Assembly (NCBI RefSeq): GCF_900109935.1
Contig: NZ_FOBV01000012.1
Location: forward strand, 1 to 64,000
Direction: 5' to 3'
Origin: Chryseobacterium taichungense
Lineage (GTDB): Bacteria; Bacteroidota; Bacteroidia; Flavobacteriales; Weeksellaceae
Length of the DNA: 64,000 bases
Positions 34,637 to 43,698 of this stretch are shown here, piece after piece; position 1 is the first letter of the stretch, and every line of letters starts with the position of its first letter. A program made the position numbers and the translations under genes. Under the pieces are notes generated by a model. The model saw nothing but the letters and a program-made list of their open reading frames with translations. It was not told the origin of the DNA and made no database searches.

Positions 34637-35908
34637 ATGAATGCAGAACAATTTTATCCCTTGTTTTTACAATCCCGGAATGTTGTGATCGACAGCAGAA
34701 AAATTGAGGAGAATGATATTTTCTTTGCTTTTTCGGGAGACAGTTTTAATGCCGCTACTTTGGCGGAAGAAGCAATTCTGAAGGGAACTCTGGCTGTGAT
34801 CGTAGAACAGCAGAATTACGAAAATAAAGAGAAAAATATATTTTATGTTCCTTCAACTTTAGACTTTTTACAAGAGCTTGCTGTATATCACAGAAATAAT
34901 CTTCAAATTCCTGTTATCGGTCTCACAGGCAGCAACGGAAAAACGACTACTAAAGAGATTATTCATGCCGTGCTTTCAGAGAAATTTAATGTCCAGTATA
35001 CAAAAGGTAATTTAAATAACCACATTGGTGTTCCTCTAACGATACTCTCCATAAGACCGGAACATGAAATGGCTGTCATCGAAATGGGAGCCAATCATCA
35101 AAAAGAAATAGAACTTCTCTGCTCGATTTCAAAGCCTGATTTTGGCTATATTACCAATTTTGGAAAGGCACATTTAGAAGGATTCGGAGGTTATGAGGGA
35201 GTGATAAAAGGAAAATCAGAATTATATGATTACCTGAAGAATAATGGTAAAACAATTCTTGTCAACGAAAATGATCCTGTTCAGGTTGAGAAAACGGCAG
35301 ATTATTCACATAAAATTACTTTTGGTAAGCCAGCATCAGATTATCAGTTTGAATTGTTTTCTGAAGAGCATTTTGTGGGCTTAGTATACAAAAATGAAAA
35401 AGTAATTTCAAAACTTACCGGAAACTACAACTTTACCAATCTTTGTGCTGCCGTAAGTTTAGGACTTTATTTTGATGTCGATTTTGATAAAATCATTCAT
35501 GCTATCGAGAACTATATTCCAACAAATATGCGTTCCCAAATCGCCGCGAAAGGAGAAAAAACATTGGTATTAGATACATATAATGCAAACCCCAGCTCAA
35601 TGAGTGCTTCTTTACAAAACTTTATTACTTTTGAAGGCTCAAAAACAATCATCATTGGTGATATGCTTGAGCTTGGTGACGAGAGTGAAAATGAGCACAG
35701 TGGTATTTTAAACTTAGCTTTAAGCTTAGGTTTTGATCATATTATCACCGTAGGTAAAAATTTTAAAGCCGTAAATGATACAACGTTAAGTTTTGAAAAC
35801 ACCCAAGAGCTTGCAGAATATTTAAAACAAAATAAAATTACCTCAAAAAATATACTTTTAAAAGGATCGAGAGGTATTGCCTTGGAAAAAGCGATAGATT
35901 TTATTTAA
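34637..35908 (+). CDS. murF: UDP-N-acetylmuramoyl-tripeptide--D-alanyl-D-alanine ligase
   Basis: A 423-residue Mur ligase that adds D-Ala-D-Ala to the UDP-MurNAc-tripeptide in peptidoglycan synthesis. The ATP-binding loop GLTGSNGKTTTKE lies near residues 95-107, followed by GNLNNHIGVPLT, AVIEMGANHQKEIE and KGKSELYDYL. The central LTGNYNFTNLCAAVSLG and DTYNANPSSM complete the MurF pattern. The opening SRKIEENDIFFAFSGD is the substrate-binding domain. Its end overlaps the convergent NUDIX gene by eight bases. Confidence 0.97.
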   Translation: MNAEQFYPLFLQSRNVVIDSRKIEENDIFFAFSGDSFNAATLAEEAILKGTLAVIVEQQNYENKEKNIFYVPSTLDFLQELAVYHRNNLQIPVIGLTGSNGKTTTKEIIHAVLSEKFNVQYTKGNLNNHIGVPLTILSIRPEHEMAVIEMGANHQKEIELLCSISKPDFGYITNFGKAHLEGFGGYEGVIKGKSELYDYLKNNGKTILVNENDPVQVEKTADYSHKITFGKPASDYQFELFSEEHFVGLVYKNEKVISKLTGNYNFTNLCAAVSLGLYFDVDFDKIIHAIENYIPTNMRSQIAAKGEKTLVLDTYNANPSSMSASLQNFITFEGSKTIIIGDMLELGDESENEHSGILNLALSLGFDHIITVGKNFKAVNDTTLSFENTQELAEYLKQNKITSKNILLKGSRGIALEKAIDFI

Positions 35909-36512
35909 GCTTTGTATTCCAGAATTCTTTGATGATCAGTTTGATATTTTTAAATGTGCTTGGAAAAACTTCCTCTTCTATTTGAGCGGTATTTTTCCAG
36001 GCAACTTCAGTGATTCCTTCTTCAATTTGAGGCTTTGATGTGTCTTCACCCTTAAAATTCATCTCAAACCAATGGGTACATTTTAATATTTTGTCACCAT
36101 TCCTCTCTACATAAATGTGATATGTCGTGTTGATGAATCTGACTAATTCTACGTCCCGCAATCCTGTTTCCTCTTCAATTTCCCGTACTGCGGACTCTTC
36201 ACGGGATTCCCCTTTTTCCATTTTCCCTTTCGGAAGATCCCATTTTCCAAGTCTTTTGATGAATAGAATGTCTCCTTCAGGATTATTCACAATACCGCCG
36301 GCAGCCTCAATGATTCTGAAAAGGCTTTGAAACTGTGACCAGATTTCATCAATATTTTCACCGAAAACATTTAATTCCTTTACTGATGTATTTTCAAGAA
36401 GATCAAGAGCGATCTCCAGGCTTGTGACGTTTTCGTATCCAAGCGTTTTTTCTAAGTTTTCAGATTGCTTAGACAACAATAATTTTTTTTCGTTCACAAA
36501 AACTTTATACAT
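35901..36512 (-). CDS. NUDIX hydrolase
   Basis: A 203-residue protein. The NUDIX box occupies about residues 101-123: GKMEKGESREESAVREIEEE, with the invariant REIEEE core, so a Mg-dependent nucleoside-diphosphate-X hydrolase is expected. The ~70 residues before it are a family-specific N-terminal region (VFVNEKKLLLSKQSE). Substrate unknown. It converges on murF and diverges from the SRPBCC gene, with only 39 bases between the two starts. Confidence 0.9.
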   Translation of the reverse strand: MYKVFVNEKKLLLSKQSENLEKTLGYENVTSLEIALDLLENTSVKELNVFGENIDEIWSQFQSLFRIIEAAGGIVNNPEGDILFIKRLGKWDLPKGKMEKGESREESAVREIEEETGLRDVELVRFINTTYHIYVERNGDKILKCTHWFEMNFKGEDTSKPQIEEGITEVAWKNTAQIEEEVFPSTFKNIKLIIKEFWNTKLK

Positions 36513-36519
36513 ATATTTG
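36512..36519 (+). promoter_or_regulatory. Putative -7 element of the SRPBCC gene
   Basis: TATATTTG matches TAnnTTTG and ends 32 bases before the ATG at 36552. It touches the start codon of the divergent NUDIX gene. Confidence 0.4.
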
Positions 36520-36551
36520 TAAGAATTAAGAATTTAATACAAAAATAAAAA

Positions 36552-36941
36552 ATGAATTTAGAAGGACGAAAGATTATTGTCAATAAATCATCTAAAGACC
36601 TGGTAGAAATACTGAAATCACCGGAAAATTACAAAGATTTTATGCCGGACGGTCTTCAGAAATTTGAAACGAGAGAAGACGGATTTAAATTCGGGTTGCA
36701 GGGAATGCCGGAAATTGCTTTGAAAATTGATGAAGTGAATGATCAGAAAGCGGTTTTGAAATCTGCAAGTTCTAGCCTTGACTTTTCATTGACTGCTGCA
36801 TTACAACCTCTTAATGAAAATCAAACAGAAGTACAGATGCTTTTTGAGGGAAAATTCAATCCGTTCATCAAAATGATGGTTGAAAAACCGCTTCAGAACT
36901 TTATCAATACGCTGACTGATAAAATTGAAGCTTACAAATAA
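36552..36941 (+). CDS. SRPBCC family protein
   Basis: A 129-residue protein with the START/Bet v1-like (SRPBCC) pattern: an opening strand (GRKIIVNKSSKDLVEILKSPENYKDFMP), antiparallel strands with FETREDGFKFGLQG and LDFSLTAALQPL, and a long C-terminal helix (IKMMVEKPLQNFINTLTDKIEAYK). Such proteins bind hydrophobic ligands; no catalytic residues are recognisable. Single gene with a terminator immediately after it. Confidence 0.8.
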   Translation: MNLEGRKIIVNKSSKDLVEILKSPENYKDFMPDGLQKFETREDGFKFGLQGMPEIALKIDEVNDQKAVLKSASSSLDFSLTAALQPLNENQTEVQMLFEGKFNPFIKMMVEKPLQNFINTLTDKIEAYK

Positions 36942-36944
36942 ACT

Positions 36945-36968
36945 AAACCTTCCACTTGGGAGGTTTTT
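36945..36968 (+). terminator. Terminator between the SRPBCC gene and anmK
   Basis: AAACCTTCC (36945-36953) pairs with GGGAGGTTT (36958-36966) with one mismatch, followed by more T. It serves two converging genes. Confidence 0.75.
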
Positions 36969-38012
36969 TTATGCGATAATTCCAGAACTGTGATTATAGG
37001 AACTGCCGGTAGCTGAAGACAAAACGTTGATCTCATTATTTATACGGAGGATTCCCATCAACGCAAAAATCAAAGCTTCTTTATATTCTATGATTTCCTT
37101 TTCGGGAATGATAATATCAGTCATTGTCTTGCCACGGATTATTTCAATTAAATATTGATTATAAGCTCCTCCGCCCGTAACAAGAACATTCTTTAAACGT
37201 TTTTCTTCTAAAACTTTTGAAATCTGTACAGCAGCATGTTCAGTAAAAGTTGATAAGGCATCAAGTTTTTCAATATCTTGAAATAATGGGAAAATGTTTT
37301 CGTTGCACCATTCAACGCCTAACGATTTTGGATGTGATTGTTGATAGAAATTTAGTGAATTAAGCTGTAACAGAACATCTTCATTAATTGTTCCTCTTTT
37401 TGCAAGGTTACCATTTTCATCAAAATCAACGCCAAAGTTCTTGGCAAGCTGATTAAGAACAATATTTACCGGAGCAATGTCAAAGGCGATCCTTTGATTG
37501 TTGATTTTTAATGAAATGTTGGAAAATCCGCCCAGATTAAGACAGGCATCATACTGTGGAAAAAGCAATTCGTCACCAATAGGTACGAGTGGAGCACCAT
37601 TACCACCCATCAGTACATCCTGGCTTCTGAAATCATAAACGACAGGCAGATTAGCTTCCAGTTTTATAGCTCTTCCATCTCCGATTTGTAGTGTAAATTT
37701 CTTTTCAGGCTGATGAAAAATTGTGTGTCCGTGAGATGCGATAAGATCAATATGAGTAAGCTGATGATTTTCAATAAAACTTTTAACCGATTTTCCCAGA
37801 TAAAAGCCATATGATGAATTCAGCTCGAGAAGTTCTTCCGCAGAAAGATGAATTGCATTTTTTAGTTGATTTTTCAGTGCTTTATCGTAAGAAACAGTTT
37901 CTGCGTTTAAGATTTCAAAGCTCCAGGAATCTTCTTTCTGGAATCTTGCAAAACAGATATCCAGACCATCCAGACTGGTTCCGGACATCAATCCTATAGC
38001 GTGGAATATCAT
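36969..38012 (-). CDS. anmK: Anhydro-N-acetylmuramic acid kinase
   Basis: A 347-residue kinase that phosphorylates and opens 1,6-anhydro-MurNAc from cell-wall turnover to give MurNAc-6-phosphate. The start at 38012 yields MIFHAIGLMSGTSLDGLD, the family N-terminus with the nucleotide-binding GTSLDGLD. Further motifs are LIASHGHTIFHQPE, LQIGDGRAI, VYDFRSQDVLMGGNGAPLVP and NLGGFSNIS; LVTGGGAYNQYLIE is near the C-terminus. It starts four bases after the lptC stop, as the third gene of an operon. Confidence 0.95.
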   Translation of the reverse strand: MIFHAIGLMSGTSLDGLDICFARFQKEDSWSFEILNAETVSYDKALKNQLKNAIHLSAEELLELNSSYGFYLGKSVKSFIENHQLTHIDLIASHGHTIFHQPEKKFTLQIGDGRAIKLEANLPVVYDFRSQDVLMGGNGAPLVPIGDELLFPQYDACLNLGGFSNISLKINNQRIAFDIAPVNIVLNQLAKNFGVDFDENGNLAKRGTINEDVLLQLNSLNFYQQSHPKSLGVEWCNENIFPLFQDIEKLDALSTFTEHAAVQISKVLEEKRLKNVLVTGGGAYNQYLIEIIRGKTMTDIIIPEKEIIEYKEALIFALMGILRINNEINVLSSATGSSYNHSSGIIA

Positions 38013-38016
38013 AATA

Positions 38017-38610
38017 TTATTTCTTGTTTTCAGATAGTTTGTCGGTAGTGAAGTCTCCGGAGTTCTGATAAAATACATATTCGGAAAAATCATCTTTAGC
38101 GGTCATTCCGTGGGTTCCGATAAGGGTAGAGCCGTCTTTCATCGTCACATAAACTGTATCACGGGTGTAAATCCTCTTTTTCCTCTGGTCCCAGAATACA
38201 GACTGCATCGCAAATCTCTCATTCTCATTGGTGGTAATTCTTACATCACCTCGGGCTTCATAGAATTGCTTATAATCATAGAATTTAGCATACTTTGCTT
38301 TGATCGTTCCCGGAACTTTCGGTTTCTTTTTATCAAAAAACAAAATATTGATTCCTTTTCTTGCAACAGTGTAGGGGCTGTCGATAAGTTCATATTTTTC
38401 AATAATCGGAGCTTTGGCTCGCATCGTTACAAATCCTGAATCCCTCTGGATGATATTGGCATTGTTGATGATCTGTGAAGCAAAATTTTTATTATTCTTG
38501 CCTGTGTTTTTTGTAAGATCTTCTTCACAGGATGTTATGATAAAAAATATAGCACAACTAAAAAGGTATGCTATATTTTTTTTATATGATATGTTTCTGA
38601 AGAACTTCAT
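38017..38610 (-). CDS. lptC: LPS export ABC transporter periplasmic protein LptC
   Basis: A 197-residue protein from MKFFRNISYKKN; ten upstream codons that overlap the previous gene are left out. A hydrophobic N-terminus ends in FIITSC, so it may be a lipoprotein with Cys28, a common form in Bacteroidota. The body fits LptC: the strand segment YELIDSPYTVARKGINILFFD, then KAKYAKFYDYKQFYEARGDVRI and TRDTVYVTMKDG. LptC bridges the inner-membrane LptBFG complex to LptA during LPS transport. It follows the outer-membrane protein gene by two bases. Confidence 0.88.
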   Translation of the reverse strand: MKFFRNISYKKNIAYLFSCAIFFIITSCEEDLTKNTGKNNKNFASQIINNANIIQRDSGFVTMRAKAPIIEKYELIDSPYTVARKGINILFFDKKKPKVPGTIKAKYAKFYDYKQFYEARGDVRITTNENERFAMQSVFWDQRKKRIYTRDTVYVTMKDGSTLIGTHGMTAKDDFSEYVFYQNSGDFTTDKLSENKK

Positions 38611-38612
38611 TT

Positions 38613-39899
38613 TTAGTTGTACAGAGCTTTTCTGAACCATTTATCTGCAAAATTGAAACCAACCTTCAGATTGATAAAATTCTGGTTGATGAGATTATTC
38701 TTAAGTGTTCCTCGTTTTCCGACTTCAAGACCAAGCTCAAGACCACTCATTCTCGTTATACTGCTGTTTTTGAATGGAAGAAGTACTCCCGCAGAAACCC
38801 CGAATTTATTGATGTTCTGTCCCGCGATCTGTAAGCTTCCTTTCTCATAAAAAGCTCCGTAGCGGTATACAATTCTTGAAAAATAGCTTCTGAAGTTATT
38901 ATAATTCGGCAAATACCAACCTCCGGCAGAGATTCTGTAAGAGTCCTGGAGATCCAGAGACTGCCCAAAATAGGCGATACTTTCTCCCTTTTTATAATCT
39001 CCCTGAACAGATAAAAACCATTTATTCTCCTCACCATAACCTACACCGACTGATGCCTGTAGTGGTAGAAGATTTTTCGAGTTTGTTGTTTTTTCTTCAA
39101 TGACTGTTTCATTGGCCTTTTCGGTTCTTGCAGCGTCAGAATAATAATAGGTACTATTTCTGTAATCGGTAGTCATATTACTTGTGTTACCGAAAGTAGC
39201 AGTCGCACCAATCGTCAGCTTTTTGTCAGTACTTGTATTTAGATTCTGATAATTCGCGCCTAAAGTAAAGTTGAAATTTCGGATGCTGTTTTTTGTTTCA
39301 TAACCATTGATGAGTTCAGCATTAGAAACAGCAAGTTCGTTTAGGTCATATAAGTTTCCAAAATAATAGTTGGCTCTCGCCCCTACAGCAAATTGTTCAT
39401 TGATTTTATATCCCAATGCAATCTGTGCGGTATTTAAAGTTCCGCTTCCTTTAAATCTGTTTCCTGTGATTACTCCAGTGTTTTCATTCGTTTCGGTATG
39501 AAGAATTTCATAACTTTTAGAACTGTAAGGCTGATAAGAAAGTCCCATTTTCAATCTTGGAGATAAAGGAAAAGCAAGTGAAATATTAGATAAATACGTA
39601 GAATGTTTGGTAGACTTCGTATTGTTGTAATCTGTTTTAAAGTAATTGTTTTCGTTGGTCGCTTCCAGCTTGATACTTGTTAGCTCGAAATTAGTATTGT
39701 TTGCAGGGTTTGCAAAATTGAAATTACTCGTAAAATCGCTTATGAAAGCTGTTGATATACCTCCCATTGAGGAAGTTTCGATCGTATTATCATATTTTAC
39801 ATCCCCGATTCCGTACGTCGCATAAGGTGAATTACTCAGATTCTGCGCGTTAAGGAAATATCCAACTGATATGAATGATAGTACAAAGATTTTTTTCAT
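38613..39899 (-). CDS. Outer-membrane beta-barrel protein of unknown function
   Basis: A 428-residue protein with a signal peptide ending near LNAQ (residue 19) and a repeated beta-strand pattern up to the final WFRKALYN. After cleavage it reads NLSNSPYATYGIGDVKYDN, reminiscent of FadL/PorV-like barrels (SMGGISTAF, NFANPANN). In Flavobacteriia a protein of this kind commonly precedes lptC, and here it is the first gene of an operon with lptC and anmK. Transport role unknown; a link to LPS delivery is only suggested by position. Confidence 0.78.
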   Translation of the reverse strand: MKKIFVLSFISVGYFLNAQNLSNSPYATYGIGDVKYDNTIETSSMGGISTAFISDFTSNFNFANPANNTNFELTSIKLEATNENNYFKTDYNNTKSTKHSTYLSNISLAFPLSPRLKMGLSYQPYSSKSYEILHTETNENTGVITGNRFKGSGTLNTAQIALGYKINEQFAVGARANYYFGNLYDLNELAVSNAELINGYETKNSIRNFNFTLGANYQNLNTSTDKKLTIGATATFGNTSNMTTDYRNSTYYYSDAARTEKANETVIEEKTTNSKNLLPLQASVGVGYGEENKWFLSVQGDYKKGESIAYFGQSLDLQDSYRISAGGWYLPNYNNFRSYFSRIVYRYGAFYEKGSLQIAGQNINKFGVSAGVLLPFKNSSITRMSGLELGLEVGKRGTLKNNLINQNFINLKVGFNFADKWFRKALYN

Positions 39900-40140
39900 T
39901 CTTTATTTTTAAAACAATGCGCAAATATCTTAAATATTAATGAATTGTAAAAATTATATGAGGTTAAAGTTTGTTAAGGGGGATGAATAGAGATAATTAT
40001 GATGAATTGTCAATTGTGAATGTGCTTTGATTGTGAATTTTTTATGGAGTATTTATATTTTTCTTGTTAAAATTTACCATTCGATTGCAAAGCAAAATTC
40101 GAATACAAAGTAAAATTCACATTCTATCAATTTACAATTT
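39900..40140. repeat. Intergenic region with TGAATTGTCAAT-type repeat words
   Basis: Between the barrel gene and holB lies noncoding DNA with TGAATTGTCAAT (40003-40014), GATTGCAAAGCAAAATTC (about 40083-40100) and ATTCACATTCTATCAATTT near the end. The same words make up the triple repeat at 59153-59446. Roughly inverted end words suggest one degenerate element of ~135 bp. Confidence 0.55.
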
Positions 40141-40143
40141 TCA

Positions 40144-40151
40144 TATCTTTG
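40144..40151 (+). promoter_or_regulatory. Putative leaderless -7 element of holB
   Basis: TATCTTTG matches TAnnTTTG; its G lies four bases (AACC) before the ATG. The transcript would begin at the start codon. Confidence 0.45.
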
Positions 40152-40155
40152 AACC

Positions 40156-41274
40156 ATGAATTGGGAGAACATTGCCGGACAGGAAAACCTGAAAAAACTT
40201 CTGAAAGAAAGTATTGCCGAAAACAGAGTGAGCCACGCCCAGCTTTTCGTAGGAAAAGAAGGATATGGAACATTACCGATGGCTTTGGCATATGCAAAAG
40301 AAATCTTAAGTGGTGAAAATGAACATGCGGCCTCAAAAGTAGAGCATCTTAACCATCTTGACCTACATTTCAGCTTTCCGGTTTTTACGGACAACAGAAA
40401 TTCTTTAAGTAAAAATAAATTTGAAGAATTCAGGGAAATGATTCTCAATTCTCCCTACGCCAGCTACGATGACTGGACGGCTTTTCTGGAATCGGAAAAT
40501 AAACAGCTGTTTATTTCAGCAGATGAGATTGATGACCAGAATCAGAAATTTTCATTAAAAAGCTTCGAAGGAGGAACCAAAATTCTGATTGTATGGCGTG
40601 CTGATAAAATGAATGTGGCTGCAGCCAACAAGTTCCTGAAATTTCTTGAAGAACCACCAGCCAAGACGATCATTATCCTCACAGCAGAAACAACAAATGA
40701 CATTTTGCCGACCATTCTTTCGAGAACCCAGATTGTAGAAGTTCCGAGAATCACCGATGGAGATCTGGAACAGTATCTGAAAACTAACTTTACCATTTTG
40801 GATGATAAAATAGGAGAGATCATTCACCAGGCACAGGGAGATCTGAATGATGCCATAAAGCTGATGCAGTCCGGAAACAAACATGACGAATTTGAAAAGC
40901 TTTTTATTCAATGGGTTCGTGATGCATTCATGGTAAAGAAAAAACCTGAATTTCTCAAAAGCATTATTTTCTGGGCTCGCGAAATTGCAGGATGGAATCG
41001 TGAAAAGCAGAAAAACTTTCTCAATTACTGTTCAGAAATTTTCAGGCTGGCGCTTCTGCAGAACTATCAGTCGGAAAATCTTGTTTATAAGAAAATTGAT
41101 GCAAATGGATTCAACTGGCTTGGGTTTTCAAAATTCATTAGTGGTGCCAATATAGAAAGTATTCTTGAAGAAATCAGCACGGCCGATCTCCATTTGACCC
41201 GAAATGGAAATCCAAAAATCGTATGGACTGATCTGGGAATAAAATTATCAAGATATATTCATAAAAATACATAA
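40156..41274 (+). CDS. holB: DNA polymerase III subunit delta'
   Basis: A 372-residue clamp-loader subunit. It opens with MNWENIAGQENLKKLLKESI and RVSHAQLFVGKEGYGTLPMA, where the usual ATP-loop lysine is absent, as in delta' subunits that do not hydrolyse ATP. Further on KILIVWRADKMNVAAANKFL, FLEEPPAKTIIILTAE and ILSRTQIVEV correspond to the AAA+ core and sensor region. The last ~150 residues are helical, the clamp-loader collar. Single gene with its own promoter and terminator. Confidence 0.92.
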   Translation: MNWENIAGQENLKKLLKESIAENRVSHAQLFVGKEGYGTLPMALAYAKEILSGENEHAASKVEHLNHLDLHFSFPVFTDNRNSLSKNKFEEFREMILNSPYASYDDWTAFLESENKQLFISADEIDDQNQKFSLKSFEGGTKILIVWRADKMNVAAANKFLKFLEEPPAKTIIILTAETTNDILPTILSRTQIVEVPRITDGDLEQYLKTNFTILDDKIGEIIHQAQGDLNDAIKLMQSGNKHDEFEKLFIQWVRDAFMVKKKPEFLKSIIFWAREIAGWNREKQKNFLNYCSEIFRLALLQNYQSENLVYKKIDANGFNWLGFSKFISGANIESILEEISTADLHLTRNGNPKIVWTDLGIKLSRYIHKNT

Positions 41275-41302
41275 AAAACTCCGGCTAATGTCGGAGTTTT
41301 AT
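41275..41302 (+). terminator. Terminator of holB
   Basis: AAAACTCCG (41275-41283) pairs with CGGAGTTTT (41292-41300). Confidence 0.8.
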
Positions 41303-41369
41303 TGTGATACTTAATCAAATCTATGCTTAAGTTGTTGCATTTCGCTACAGAGCTTATAAAAGCATTTTA

Positions 41370-41597
41370 TTAAGCCGTCTTCTTTGCTTTTTTAGCTTTA
41401 GAGTCTTTTGTTTTTACCATGTTCTGTGCAGTAGAATGTTTCTTTTCACATTCTTTGTGGTTTTTATCGGCACAAGCTTTTTTTTCAGTTGCAGAACAGC
41501 TTTTTTTGTCTTTTCCGGCACAGCATCCTTCTTTTTCCTGAGCAAAATTTAAGGTAAACACACTTAATAAAGCTAAAATTGAAATAAATTTTTTCAT
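41370..41597 (-). CDS. Small secreted Cys/Lys-rich repeat protein
   Basis: A 75-residue protein with a signal peptide (cleavage near NFAQ, residue 20). The mature part begins EKEGCC, then shows Cys26, Cys34, Cys42 and Cys50 at an exact spacing of eight, as four octapeptides each starting with Cys and rich in Lys: CAGKDKKS, CSATEKKA, CADKNHKE, CEKKHSTA. A Lys-rich tail follows. I do not know a named family. The Cys, His and acidic residues would suit metal binding in the periplasm, which is inference. It is a single gene between holB and the divergent efflux locus. Confidence 0.75.
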   Translation of the reverse strand: MKKFISILALLSVFTLNFAQEKEGCCAGKDKKSCSATEKKACADKNHKECEKKHSTAQNMVKTKDSKAKKAKKTA

Positions 41598-41685
41598 TTG
41601 AATCTTATTTTTTTAAAGTTTCAAATATAACAATTTCAGAGGATTAAGCTTAACGAATATTAAAAATAAATTAAATTTTAAATAA

Positions 41686-41730
41686 AAATCAATCAATCGT
41701 TTGATTTATTCAAAATTGGATGTAAATTTG
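41686..41730 (+). promoter_or_regulatory. Promoter of the tetR/efflux locus with overlapping operator-like palindrome
   Basis: TTTG (41700-41703), 19-base spacer and TAAATTTG (41723-41730) form a consensus promoter, 25 bases before the ATG. An inverted repeat AAATCAA-N8-TTGATTT (41686-41692 with 41701-41707; an inner AATCAA-N4-TTGATT also fits) lies over the -33 box, where a bound TetR-type repressor would block transcription. Confidence 0.7.
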
Positions 41731-41755
41731 CATGCTCAAAAAATGAGAATAAGAA

Positions 41756-42382
41756 ATGATTTCAAAAGAAGAAAATATACTGTTTGCTGCTGAAAAGCTT
41801 TTTGCTGAAAAAGGTTTTGAAGGAACTTCCACCCGGGAAATTGCCAAAGCAGCCAACGTGAATATTTCTATGATCTCTTACTATTTCGGTTCGAAAGAAA
41901 AATTATACGAAAAGCTGGTAGAATACAGAATGGAAGAAGGACAGTTTTTCTCGAAAGACATTCTGGAAAGGACAGATATTAATGATTGGGAAAAAATAGA
42001 AAAGATTGTAGATCAGTTTGCAGGAAGAGTAAGACATCACAAATGTTTTTACAGAATCATGCAGCGAGAGCAGCTTTATACGCTGAATCCTCATATTGTT
42101 GATTTTCTGAAGCAGACAAAAATGGGCTTCATTTCCATGTATTCAAAAATATTGGAAAGCGGTTTGAAGAAAGGAATTTTTACCAAAAATCCGCCCATTT
42201 ATCTTCTGCATTCCACGGTGAGCGGAACTTTATTTTACGCATCCAACGCCAAAGAGATGTACAAAGAATTCCTCAACAATACGGATGATGAAGAAATTTT
42301 CGATGAAACCTATTACACAGAGCTTAATACACATATAAAATACTTATTAAAAGACCTTCTAGGTTATGAAGAAAATAAATAA
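41756..42382 (+). CDS. TetR/AcrR family transcriptional regulator
   Basis: A 208-residue regulator. The N-terminal helix-turn-helix covers about residues 5-52: AAEKLFAEKGFEGTSTREIA then ANVNISMISYYFGSKEKLYE, the TetR pattern. The C-terminal ligand domain is unspecific. It is the first gene of the efflux locus and overlaps the tolC-like gene by 17 bases, so repression would cover the whole set. The palindrome over its promoter suggests autoregulation. The inducing compound is unknown. Confidence 0.93.
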   Translation: MISKEENILFAAEKLFAEKGFEGTSTREIAKAANVNISMISYYFGSKEKLYEKLVEYRMEEGQFFSKDILERTDINDWEKIEKIVDQFAGRVRHHKCFYRIMQREQLYTLNPHIVDFLKQTKMGFISMYSKILESGLKKGIFTKNPPIYLLHSTVSGTLFYASNAKEMYKEFLNNTDDEEIFDETYYTELNTHIKYLLKDLLGYEENK

Positions 42383-43679
42383 CTCAGTCCTTGCACTGGC
42401 ACTATTTGTAGGAATTGCAAATGCAAATGCTCAGGAGAAAAAAACACTTACTCTTGATGAAGCTGTGCAGCTGGGCATCCAGAACAGCAAAAATCTCAAG
42501 ATTGATGCCGCAAAAATCGAAGAAGCTACGGCCGATCTTCTTGAAGCTAAAAACAGACAACTGCCCGAATTGAAAGTTTCAGGAAGTTATATGTATCTTC
42601 CTATAAAACCGAATATCAACATCAAGCTTCCCGGAGTTTCAGGAGACAGTGGTCCTGTAGTTCATCAGGTTGCTTACGGATCTGCAAACCTAAGTGTTCC
42701 CATCTACAGCGGAGGAAGAATAAAATACGGAATCGAATCTGCAAAATATCTTGTGGAAGCATCAAAATTAAGCACTGAAAACGATAAAGTAGCCATCGCT
42801 TACAACGTTGCACAGGCTTATAACAATTTGTTTAAAGCCAATCAGTCGATCAAAGTATTAGAGGAAAACCTCAGTGCTTCCCAACAAAGGGACGAAACTT
42901 TCCTTAAAATGGAAAATAATGGTCTCATTGCAAGAAACGACAGGTTAAAAGCAAACCTTCAGACATCAAATATCGAATTGCAATTATTGGAAGCCAAAAA
43001 CAACTATAATATTGCCAATATCAATATGGATCTGTTGCTGGGATTACCCGAAACCACTGAAATCGATGTAGATCAGAATTATATCGACGAAGGAAATGAT
43101 GTAAAAACCGTAGACTATTACATTAATACCGCAAGAGAAAACCGTAAAGACCTTCAGGCTTTAAGTATGCAGAGACAGGCTGCAGCGTTAGGAACAAAAG
43201 CAGCGAAAGCTGAAAATCTTCCCTCTATAGCATTTACCGGTGGATATGTTGCAGCAGATATTCCTAAATTCCTTACGATTTATAATGCGGTAAATGTTGG
43301 AGTGGGAATTTCCTATAATTTATCCAACATCTGGAAAGAAAATTCTTCGTTGAAACAGTCAAAAGCAAGAGAAATGCAGCTGTCTGCTACCAATGAATTG
43401 TTGAATGACAATATCAAATTAGACGTCAACAGAGAATATCAGAACACCGATTACTCTAAAAAGAGAATTGCGGTTTTCGAAAAATCTGCAGAACAGGCTA
43501 ATGAAAACTACAGAATTACAAAAAACAAATATGATAACGGTCTGGCCACAATGACAGAACTTCTGGATGCAGATGCAGCACAGATCGCAGCCAACGTAGG
43601 CGTGATCAATGCAAAAGCAGATGCCGCACTTGCCTACAGAAAACTATTACAAACTACAGGAACTTTAACAACAAAATAA
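42366..43679 (+). CDS. TolC family outer-membrane efflux channel
   Basis: A 437-residue protein with a signal peptide ending near ANAQ (residue 22). The mature protein has two related halves of long helices and short strands: TLTLDEAVQLGIQNSKNLK at the start and YNNLFKANQSIKVLEENL in the first helical hairpin. The second half is marked by ENRKDLQALSMQRQAAALG and NKYDNGLATMTELLDADAA. This is the TolC/outer-membrane efflux domain. It overlaps the tetR end and is followed after 19 bases by the HlyD gene. It would form the exit duct for the pump. Confidence 0.93.
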   Translation: MKKINNSVLALALFVGIANANAQEKKTLTLDEAVQLGIQNSKNLKIDAAKIEEATADLLEAKNRQLPELKVSGSYMYLPIKPNINIKLPGVSGDSGPVVHQVAYGSANLSVPIYSGGRIKYGIESAKYLVEASKLSTENDKVAIAYNVAQAYNNLFKANQSIKVLEENLSASQQRDETFLKMENNGLIARNDRLKANLQTSNIELQLLEAKNNYNIANINMDLLLGLPETTEIDVDQNYIDEGNDVKTVDYYINTARENRKDLQALSMQRQAAALGTKAAKAENLPSIAFTGGYVAADIPKFLTIYNAVNVGVGISYNLSNIWKENSSLKQSKAREMQLSATNELLNDNIKLDVNREYQNTDYSKKRIAVFEKSAEQANENYRITKNKYDNGLATMTELLDADAAQIAANVGVINAKADAALAYRKLLQTTGTLTTK

Positions 43680-43698
43680 ATTAAGAACGATACCCACA

